Assembly (NCBI RefSeq): GCF_000597865.1
Contig: NZ_CP007452.1
Coordinates: 62,001-126,000 of the forward strand
DNA: 64,000 nt
Reading direction: 5' to 3'
Source of the DNA: Peptoclostridium acidaminophilum DSM 3953
Lineage (GTDB): Bacteria; Bacillota; Clostridia; Peptostreptococcales; Peptostreptococcaceae
In this document: positions 58,059 through 64,000 of the stretch, one piece after another
Layout of the letters: each line of letters starts with the position of its first letter
Numbering within the stretch: the first letter of the stretch is position 1
Made by a program: the position numbers and the translations under genes
The notes under the pieces: model-generated
Told to the model about the DNA's origin: nothing
Databases searched by the model: none
What the model saw: the letters and a program-made list of their open reading frames with translations, nothing else

Positions 58059-59456
58059 ATGAAGCTTTACAACACGCTTACTAGGCAAAAGGAGGAATTT
58101 ATCCCCCTGGAAGAAGGAAAGGTCAAGATGTACTCGTGCGGGCCGACTGTATACAACTTTTTTCATATAGGCAATGCAAGGCCGTTTATAATGTTCGATG
58201 TGCTTAGAAGATACCTGGAGTACCTGGGGTATGATGTTAAGTTCGTTCAGAATTTCACTGACGTGGACGACAAGATAATTCAAAGAGCCAACGAGGAGGG
58301 CATTTCTCCATTCGAAGTAGGTCAAAAATATATAGACGAATATTTCATAGATGCTGATGGGCTTGGAATAAAAAGAGCCGATGTGTATCCGCGAGTTACA
58401 GAGACTATTGATGATATAATTGAATTTGTAAAAGGGCTGATAGAAAAAGGCTATGCCTACGAGGTGAACGGAGACGTATACTATGATTCCCATAAGTTTG
58501 GCGATTACGGCAAGCTTTCTGGGCAGAACCTAGATGAACTCGAGATTGGAGCCAGAATCGACATAAATGAAAATAAAAGGCACCCTGCGGATTTCGTGCT
58601 CTGGAAGGCTAAGAAAGAGGGCGAGCCGGGGTGGATGAGCCCATGGGGAGAGGGCAGACCAGGCTGGCACATAGAGTGCTCGGTAATGTCTAAAAAGCAC
58701 CTCGGAGAGACTATAGACATACACTCGGGCGGACAGGACCTTATATTCCCTCATCACGAGAATGAGATAGCGCAGAGCGAGGCTTTCAGCGGAAAGCCGT
58801 TTGCGAAATACTGGGTGCACAATGGATATATAAACATAAACAACGAGAAGATGTCAAAGTCAAAGGGCAACTTCTTTACGGTGAGGGACATATCAAATCA
58901 AATAGACCTGGAAATAGTAAGATTTTTCATGCTTTCTGCTCATTACAGGAGTCCTATAAACTACAGCGAAGAGCTGCTCATGCAGGCAAAGGCTGGACTT
59001 GAGAGGCTCTACAACACAAAAGAGAAGCTTCAATTCATGATTCAAAACGCTACTCTCGATGCTTCTCCTGCCGACAGCGAGCTCATAGCAGAGCTTGAAG
59101 GCTTCAAGGAGAGATTTAAGCAGAACATGGATGACGACCTAAATACGGCAGATGCTATAAGCGTCATATTCGAGCTTTCAAGATTCATTAATACAAAGCT
59201 TGACGAGGCTGTAAGTCGTGAATTTATGGAGAAATCAATGGAGCTTTTCAAGGAGCTCACAGGAGTGCTCAACATAGTATGCAAGGATAGTCAGGATGAA
59301 CTGCTTGACGAAGAAATCGAGTCGCTCATACAAGAAAGGCTTGACGCCAGGAAAAACAAGGATTTCAAAAGATCAGACGAAATAAGGGATTTGCTCAAGG
59401 AAAAGGGCATAGTGCTTGAAGATACAAGGCAGGGTACAAAATGGAAAAGAGCCTAG
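58059..59456 (+). CDS. cysS: cysteinyl-tRNA synthetase
   Basis: 465 residues, class [21 protein letters not shown] carries the zinc cysteine and [24 protein letters not shown] has the remaining zinc cysteine; the KMSKS loop reads [18 protein letters not shown] precedes ATG 58059. The last 16 bases overlap the start of mrnC, a typical pairing. Confidence 0.97.
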   Translation: MKLYNTLTRQKEEFIPLEEGKVKMYSCGPTVYNFFHIGNARPFIMFDVLRRYLEYLGYDVKFVQNFTDVDDKIIQRANEEGISPFEVGQKYIDEYFIDADGLGIKRADVYPRVTETIDDIIEFVKGLIEKGYAYEVNGDVYYDSHKFGDYGKLSGQNLDELEIGARIDINENKRHPADFVLWKAKKEGEPGWMSPWGEGRPGWHIECSVMSKKHLGETIDIHSGGQDLIFPHHENEIAQSEAFSGKPFAKYWVHNGYININNEKMSKSKGNFFTVRDISNQIDLEIVRFFMLSAHYRSPINYSEELLMQAKAGLERLYNTKEKLQFMIQNATLDASPADSELIAELEGFKERFKQNMDDDLNTADAISVIFELSRFINTKLDEAVSREFMEKSMELFKELTGVLNIVCKDSQDELLDEEIESLIQERLDARKNKDFKRSDEIRDLLKEKGIVLEDTRQGTKWKRA

Positions 59457-59854
59457 GGGTACAGGCCAGGTCAGCGGTGCTCTCGCCGCTGATGCTGGCC
59501 TACATGGGGGACTGCGTATTTGAAATACATGTACGCAAATACCTCATAGACAAGTACGGAGATATAAAGGTGAACGACATACACAAGAGGGCTACAAGTT
59601 TTGTAAGGGCAAAGGCTCAGGCTATGGCAGTGATGGCTTTAAAGGACCAGCTGAGTGATCAGGAGTGGACAATAGTCAAAAAGGGAAGAAACCAAAAGAG
59701 TGCGACAATGCCCAAAAATGCGGATGCCACAGACTACAGATATGCAACGGGGTTTGAGGCTCTCATTGGGTATCTTTATCTCAACGGCCTTACTGAAAAG
59801 CTGGATGAAGTCATAAAAAAGAGCATAGAGCTTATAGAAATGCAAATTTCATAG
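59441..59854 (+). CDS. mrnC: Mini-ribonuclease 3 (MrnC)
   Basis: 137 residues; an RNase III catalytic domain without dsRNA-binding domain, maturing 23S r[20 protein letters not shown] holds the first acidic residue, and [18 protein letters not shown] is the second signature. Start ATG 59441 overlaps cysS by 16 bases. The processing stems seen around 23S in this window (31003-31021 with 33943-33960) are the class of substrate it acts on. Confidence 0.93.
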   Translation: MEKSLGVQARSAVLSPLMLAYMGDCVFEIHVRKYLIDKYGDIKVNDIHKRATSFVRAKAQAMAVMALKDQLSDQEWTIVKKGRNQKSATMPKNADATDYRYATGFEALIGYLYLNGLTEKLDEVIKKSIELIEMQIS

Positions 59855-59945
59855 TCAATCGGACATGTCAAGAACATGATGCTGACATAATTGAAATGTT
59901 GGAGTTGCAAGCCGCATTATGCGGTATAGAAAGGGATGTGGAAAT

Positions 59946-60704
59946 ATGAAGGTAAGGCTTATAGAACATACGCCTAATCCTGACAAGGTGGTGGCCATAG
60001 CGGCAAAGCTGTGCTACTCGAGAGCAGGAGTTGACGATATAGAAAAAAAGCTCAGCGATGAGGAGACTGAAAGGTTTGTACAAATGCTTGTGGACATGAG
60101 GCATGAATCGCCGCTTGAGCATGTAAGCTTTACGTTTGCAGCAGAGGGGATATCAAGGGCATGTACCCACCAGCTTGTAAGGCACAGGATAGCAAGCTAT
60201 TCCCAGCAAAGCCAAAGATACGTAAGGCTCGAGCAGTTTGAATATATACTGCCTCCGGCAATAGAAGCAATACCTGAAGCTGCCGAAAAATTCAAAGAGG
60301 CGATGGAGTCAGACCAGCGCACATACAATGAAATAGCTAAGATTCTATTTCAAAGATACTATGATGAAATGATGGCTGGCGGAATGAGCGAAAAAAAGGC
60401 AAAAGGCGCAGCAGAGAAAAAAGCTATAGAGGACGCCAGATATGTATTTCCAAATGCATGTGAAACAAAGATTGTGCTGACTATGAACGCAAGGGCGCTG
60501 CTTCACTTTTTCAACAAAAGGTGCTGCGAAAGGGCGCAATGGGAGATAAGGGACATGGCTGACTGCATGCTTGCAGAGGCCAAGAAGGTGGCTCCTTTTA
60601 TATTCAAGAATGCAGGCCCGGGCTGCGCATACGGACCGTGCCCTGAAGGAGCCATGAGCTGCGGGAAGGCCACAGTCATGAGGGAAAAGTATAGAAATTT
60701 ATAA
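59946..60704 (+). CDS. thyX: flavin-dependent thymidylate synthase ThyX
   Basis: Converts dUMP to dTMP with FAD, NADPH and methylene-tetrahydrofolate. 252 residues from ATG 59946 ([17 protein letters not shown]) behind AAAGGGATG. The ThyX motif is present as [15 protein letters not shown]. The dUMP-binding region [17 protein letters not shown] and the C-terminal cysteine-rich tail [15 protein letters not shown] are as in clostridial members. ThyA is not seen here. Confidence 0.95.
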   Translation: MKVRLIEHTPNPDKVVAIAAKLCYSRAGVDDIEKKLSDEETERFVQMLVDMRHESPLEHVSFTFAAEGISRACTHQLVRHRIASYSQQSQRYVRLEQFEYILPPAIEAIPEAAEKFKEAMESDQRTYNEIAKILFQRYYDEMMAGGMSEKKAKGAAEKKAIEDARYVFPNACETKIVLTMNARALLHFFNKRCCERAQWEIRDMADCMLAEAKKVAPFIFKNAGPGCAYGPCPEGAMSCGKATVMREKYRNL

Positions 60705-60745
60705 TCGGTACGCGCCGGCTATTATGGCGTGGGAGGAGAAAAGCT

Positions 60746-61480
60746 TTGAATAAAATAGAAGGTAGAAATCCTGTAATAGAGGCTATAAAGGCAGAACATG
60801 AAATAGACAGCATAGTTATAGCTAGTGGTGCACAGGGCTCTGTCAAAAAGATTGTCGCCATGGCAAAGGAAAAGGGTATATTAGTTAAGTATGCTGACAA
60901 GAAAAAGCTTGACGAGCTTGCCCCGGGAGAAAATCACCAGGGTGTTATTGCATTTGTATCTGAATACGGCTACAGCGAGCTCGAAGATGTGCTTTCAAAG
61001 GTGGAAAAGGAAGGCAGAGCGCCTTTTATAATAATACTCGACGGCATAACAGATCCTCACAATCTGGGTGCTATAATAAGGACGGCAGATGCTTCGGGCG
61101 CAGATGCAATAGTAATACCCAAAAGAAGAAGCGTAGGAATAACATCAACGGTGGTCAAGTCGTCGGCGGGTGCCGTGGAATACGTACCGGTATGCCGTGT
61201 TACGAATCTGGTGAATACTATAAAAATGCTAAAGGAAAAAGGGGTTTGGATTGCGGCTTTAGATATGGGAGGACAGCAGCTTCATAAGTCCAATCTGAAA
61301 GGTTCCATAGCTCTTGTGGTAGGGAGCGAAGGGGAAGGCGTATCCAGGCTTGTCAAGGAAAATTGCGATTTTTCGGTGAGCATACCTATGAAGGGAAGGG
61401 TGTCTTCGCTGAATGCGTCTGTGGCTGCAGGCGTTGTTATGTACGAGGTATTAAGACAAAGAGGCGATAGCGAGGGATAA
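60746..61480 (+). CDS. rlmB: 23S rRNA (guanosine-2'-O-)-methyltransferase RlmB
   Basis: 244 residues of the SpoU/TrmH knot family. Short N-terminal substrate-binding domain (IEGRNPVIEAIKA), then knot motifs LDGITDPHNLGAIIRTADA, IVIPKRRSVGITSTVVKSSA, LVVGSEGEGVSRLVKENCDF and SIPMKGRVSSLNASVAAGVV. Start TTG 60746 is behind GGGAGGAG. rae1 begins two bases after its stop; cysS-mrnC-(thyX)-rlmB-yacP is a conserved Firmicutes string. Confidence 0.93.
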   Translation: MNKIEGRNPVIEAIKAEHEIDSIVIASGAQGSVKKIVAMAKEKGILVKYADKKKLDELAPGENHQGVIAFVSEYGYSELEDVLSKVEKEGRAPFIIILDGITDPHNLGAIIRTADASGADAIVIPKRRSVGITSTVVKSSAGAVEYVPVCRVTNLVNTIKMLKEKGVWIAALDMGGQQLHKSNLKGSIALVVGSEGEGVSRLVKENCDFSVSIPMKGRVSSLNASVAAGVVMYEVLRQRGDSEG

Positions 61481-61482
61481 AG

Positions 61483-61998
61483 TTGAAGGAGTATCTTGTC
61501 ATAGACGGGTATAACATAATAAATGCATGGCAGGAGCTAAAAGTCATATCCAAAACAGACCTTGAGGCGTCCAGGGACAGGCTTGTTGAAATAATGCTTG
61601 AATACTCGGCTTTCAGCGGAGTGGAGGTTATAATAGTATTTGACGCCTACCGCGTAAAGGGCGGCAGCGAAGTTGAGATAAAGCATCCAAAGGTTACCGT
61701 CATATACACAAAGGAGAACCAGACTGCCGATTCATATATAGAAAAAGTCATAGGTGAGCTTGGGAGACACTCCCTTATAAGGGTTGCAACAAATGATGGC
61801 GCGCAGCAGCAGATAGTGCTTGGTAGGGGCAGTGCAAGGCTTACAGCCCGTGAACTCGAAATACACATACAAAACTTCAAAGGGAATATGAAAAAAAGAA
61901 CTAAAAATACAGCCATAAAAATGACGCTTGCAGATCGCTTGAAAGACTTGGACGAAGAAGCTTTTTTGAAGCTCGAGAGCATGAGAAAAAAAGGATGA
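61483..61998 (+). CDS. rae1: NYN-domain endoribonuclease Rae1/YacP
   Basis: 171 residues. NYN/PIN-like metal-binding aspartates appear in YLVIDGYNIINAW, IVFDAYRVKGG and ENQTADSYIEKVIGELG. The C-terminal basic tail (KGNMKKRTKNTAIK) probably contacts RNA. By homology to B. subtilis YacP it cleaves mRNA in the ribosomal A site. Start TTG 61483, directly after rlmB and overlapping no other gene. Confidence 0.9.
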   Translation: MKEYLVIDGYNIINAWQELKVISKTDLEASRDRLVEIMLEYSAFSGVEVIIVFDAYRVKGGSEVEIKHPKVTVIYTKENQTADSYIEKVIGELGRHSLIRVATNDGAQQQIVLGRGSARLTARELEIHIQNFKGNMKKRTKNTAIKMTLADRLKDLDEEAFLKLESMRKKG

Positions 61999-62008
61999 GT
62001 TCAAGGTA

Positions 62009-62037
62009 TTGACTTTATAATGAGCCAATAGTAAAAT
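62009..62037 (+). promoter_or_regulatory. promoter of the tRNA-Thr-tuf unit
   Basis: TTGACT (62009-62014), 17 bases, TAAAAT (62032-62037), 14 bases before the tRNA gene. No separate strong promoter is evident between tRNA and tuf. Confidence 0.75.
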
Positions 62038-62051
62038 ATTAAAGATAGTGC

Positions 62052-62127
62052 GCCCACGTGGCTCAGTCGGTAGAGCGTCGCCTTGGTAAGGCGGAGGTCG
62101 GCGGTTCGAGTCCGCTCGTGGGCTCCA
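62052..62127 (+). tRNA. tRNA-Thr (GGT)
   Basis: The acceptor arm GCCCACG pairs with CGTGGGC; D-arm GCTC/GAGC, anticodon loop TTGGTAA (anticodon GGT, threonine ACC/ACU), T-loop TTCGAGT. CCA is encoded at the 3' end. Confidence 0.97.
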
Positions 62128-62190
62128 AAAGAGAAAGCTATAAAATATTGAACGCATGAAGCGGTTTTAATAAGAAGGAGGAAGAATAAA

Positions 62191-63384
62191 ATGGCAAAAG
62201 CTAAATTTGAAAGAACTAAACCACACGTTAACATTGGAACAATAGGACACGTTGACCACGGTAAAACAACACTAACAGCAGCAATAACATACACACTGCA
62301 CTCAAGATACGGAACAGGTGAAGCAGTAGACTTTGCAAACATAGACAAGGCACCAGAGGAAAGAGAAAGAGGAATCACAATATCAACATCACACGTAGAG
62401 TATGAGACACCAAACAGACACTACGCGCACGTTGACTGCCCAGGCCACGCCGACTATGTTAAGAACATGATAACAGGAGCAGCGCAAATGGACGGAGCGA
62501 TACTAGTAGTATCAGCAGCAGACGGTCCAATGCCACAAACAAGAGAGCACATACTTCTATCAAGACAGGTTGGAGTACCATACATCGTAGTATTCATGAA
62601 CAAGTGCGACATGGTAGACGACGAAGAGCTTCTTGAGCTAGTAGAAATGGAAATAAGAGATCTTCTAAGCGAGTACGACTTCCCAGGAGATGACACTCCA
62701 ATAATAAAAGGATCAGCCCTAAAGGCACTAGAAGATCCAAGCAGCAAGTGGGGAGATGCAATAATAGAGCTATTCGAAGCTATAGACAGCTACATTCCAC
62801 AGCCAGAAAGAGCGGTTGACAAGCCATTCCTAATGCCAGTAGAGGACGTATTCTCTATAACAGGAAGAGGAACAGTTGCAACAGGAAGAGTTGAAAGAGG
62901 AATAGTAAAAGTACAAGACGAGGTAGAAATAGTTGGACTATCAGAAGAGCCAAGAAAAGTAATAGTAACAGGCGTAGAGATGTTCAGAAAACTTCTTGAT
63001 GAGGCACAAGCAGGAGACAACATAGGAGTGCTTCTAAGAGGAGTTCAAAGAGACGAGATAGAAAGAGGCCAGGTACTAGCTAAGGCTGGAACAATAAAGC
63101 CGCACACAAAATTCAAGTCAGAGGTATACGTTCTTAAGAAGGAAGAGGGCGGAAGACACACTCCATTCTTCAACGGATACAGACCACAGTTCTACTTCAG
63201 AACAACAGACATAACAGGATCAATCGGACTACCAGAAGGCGTAGAGATGGTAATGCCAGGAGACAACATAGCTATGGAAGTTGAGCTAATAGCACCAATA
63301 GCTATAGAAGAGGGACTAAGATTCGCCATAAGAGAAGGCGGAAGAACAGTAGGAGCAGGAGTAGTTGCTTCTATAGTAGAGTAA
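62191..63384 (+). CDS. tuf: elongation factor Tu
   Basis: GTPase delivering aminoacyl-tRNA to the ribosome. 397 residues: [17 protein letters not shown], the switch I region [39 protein letters not shown] and SALKALED, followed by barrel domains II and III. Codons are almost uniformly A-ending (ACA, GCA, CTA, AGA, ATA), unlike the T-ending bias of the nifJ gene and unlike the surrounding genes. AAGGAGGA precedes ATG 62191. It has its own terminator after it. Confidence 0.98.
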   Translation: MAKAKFERTKPHVNIGTIGHVDHGKTTLTAAITYTLHSRYGTGEAVDFANIDKAPEERERGITISTSHVEYETPNRHYAHVDCPGHADYVKNMITGAAQMDGAILVVSAADGPMPQTREHILLSRQVGVPYIVVFMNKCDMVDDEELLELVEMEIRDLLSEYDFPGDDTPIIKGSALKALEDPSSKWGDAIIELFEAIDSYIPQPERAVDKPFLMPVEDVFSITGRGTVATGRVERGIVKVQDEVEIVGLSEEPRKVIVTGVEMFRKLLDEAQAGDNIGVLLRGVQRDEIERGQVLAKAGTIKPHTKFKSEVYVLKKEEGGRHTPFFNGYRPQFYFRTTDITGSIGLPEGVEMVMPGDNIAMEVELIAPIAIEEGLRFAIREGGRTVGAGVVASIVE

Positions 63385-63406
63385 TAAATTCTCATAAAGA
63401 AGGCAT

Positions 63407-63439
63407 AAAAGAGAAGGAATACTTTTCCTTCTCTTTTTT
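63407..63439 (+). terminator. terminator after tuf
   Basis: GAGAAGGAA (63411-63419) / TTCCTTCTC (63425-63433), extended by A-T pairs, then TTTTTT. Confidence 0.92.
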
Positions 63440-63494
63440 AACTTATATTCAAGCACTTCGAGATTTGAATGCCAAAAATAATCGAAGCTAAAGA

Positions 63495-63523
63495 TTGACA
63501 CGAGGTTAAAAATATGGTAGATT
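63495..63523 (+). promoter_or_regulatory. promoter of rpmG-secE
   Basis: TTGACA (63495-63500), 17 bases, TAGATT (63518-63523). The -10 is weak; a good TATAAT string at about 63539 is too far for this -35. Confidence 0.55.
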
Positions 63524-63625
63524 TTATGGGTAGCGTTTTATAATGGCATATATAGTGGTCAGAAAAAAATAGATACTAGACAAACAAACTAGGGTTTAGC
63601 GGCAGAAAGTTAGGAGGTGCTTTAC

Positions 63626-63775
63626 ATGAGAGTTAAAATAACTTTAGCTTGTACTGAGTGCAAGCAGAGAAACTATAACACTACGAAGAACAAAAAGAAC
63701 AACCCAGACAGAATGGAAATGAGCAAGTACTGCAAATTCTGCAGGAAGCATACTCTTCACAAAGAAACAAAATAA
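63626..63775 (+). CDS. rpmG: 50S ribosomal protein L33
   Basis: 49 residues. Zinc-type L33 with two CxxC pairs ([10 protein letters not shown] and [10 protein letters not shown]). AGGAGGTG precedes ATG 63626. Placement between tuf and secE is the normal Firmicutes order. Confidence 0.95.
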   Translation: MRVKITLACTECKQRNYNTTKNKKNNPDRMEMSKYCKFCRKHTLHKETK

Positions 63776-63788
63776 GGATGTGAACAAT

Positions 63789-64000
63789 ATGGCAGCCCAG
63801 GTTAAAACTGGCAACAGTGAGTCCGGAGCCGGATTCATCAAGGAAGTAAGAGCTGAGCTGAGTAGAGTTCACTGGCCAAATAAGAGGGAACTTACCAGAT
63901 ATACTACTGTTGTACTTATGGTAAGTACATTCATAAGCCTTGTCGTTTGGTTGCTCGACTCGGGATTGGGCTTTTTATTGAAATTCATAGTGAAGCAATA
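63789..64000 (+). CDS. secE: preprotein translocase subunit SecE
   Basis: 70 residues are visible: an N-terminal cytoplasmic stretch (SGAGFIKEVRAELSRVHWPN, the conserved SecE amphipathic helix) followed by one membrane span (VVLMVSTFISLVVWLLD). The window ends two bases into a TA- codon that is most likely the stop, so the gene is complete or nearly so. It forms the SecYEG core. nusG should follow outside the window. Confidence 0.92.
   Translation, partial: MAAQVKTGNSESGAGFIKEVRAELSRVHWPNKRELTRYTTVVLMVSTFISLVVWLLDSGLGFLLKFIVKQ

Overview
The window looks like a chromosomal backbone segment of an anaerobic, amino-acid-metabolising member of the Clostridia, with moderate GC (roughly mid-40s percent by eye). 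The case rests on several things: a T-box leader, pyruvate:ferredoxin oxidoreductase, a B12-dependent class II ribonucleotide reductase, ThyX, an archaeal-type ProRS, the ctsR-mcsA-mcsB-clpC-radA-disA order, and frequent TTG/GTG starts behind strong Shine-Dalgarno sites. A Peptostreptococcaceae-type organism such as Peptoclostridium would fit, but that placement is inference. I saw no phage, insertion sequence, CRISPR array or classical defence locus.

Layout. 1-4.8 kb: the tail of a branched-chain amino-acid operon (small ORF, leuD, leuB, an ACT-only ilvN, ilvC, ilvB). 4.8-14.8 kb: a nearly complete aromatic amino-acid operon (aroF, tyrA, aroB, aroA, aroC, pheA, aroE, aroQ, then an FAH-family gene). 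It is preceded by a consensus promoter, a 66-codon leader ORF with 15 aromatic codons in a 27-residue stretch, and a terminator, which together look like ribosome-mediated attenuation. A catalytically gutted LeuB paralogue is its first full gene. 14.9-17.6 kb: cheX, a small membrane ORF, a HAD gene and a TPR membrane protein. 18.2-21.8 kb: pyruvate:ferredoxin oxidoreductase behind a long leader. 21.9-26.5 kb: an orphan gene and three glycosyltransferase genes, the last fused to a cyclic-nucleotide-binding-like domain. 26.6-28.9 kb (minus strand): leucyl aminopeptidase and mannose-6-phosphate isomerase.

29.1-34.1 kb: a 16S-23S-5S rRNA operon with tandem promoters, processing stems and no tRNA in its spacers. 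34.1-35.0 kb: a gene-free stretch full of inverted and tandem repeats, including a 190-nt imperfect palindrome and a second hairpin that shares its 20-nt loop but has different arms. 35.0-40.1 kb: nrdJ, a PHP phosphoesterase and an EF-G-like GTPase. 40.2-47.4 kb: the CtsR stress operon running into radA and disA. 47.5-52.98 kb: a MazG-like small gene, PIN/TRAM membrane protein, DUF2157 and GDYxxLxY membrane proteins, plsY, ispD and ispF. 52.98-62.0 kb: a T-box-controlled proS, then a degenerate bacterial-type ProRS that keeps its editing-like domain, then gltX, cysS, mrnC, thyX, rlmB and rae1/yacP. 62.0-64.0 kb: tRNA-Thr, tuf, rpmG and secE, the start of the usual ribosomal-protein region.

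The items most worth following up are the aromatic leader-peptide attenuator, the ProRS-like putative trans-editing partner, the LeuB-derived protein in the aro operon, the glycosyltransferase-cNBD fusion, and the conserved-loop hairpins downstream of the 5S gene.
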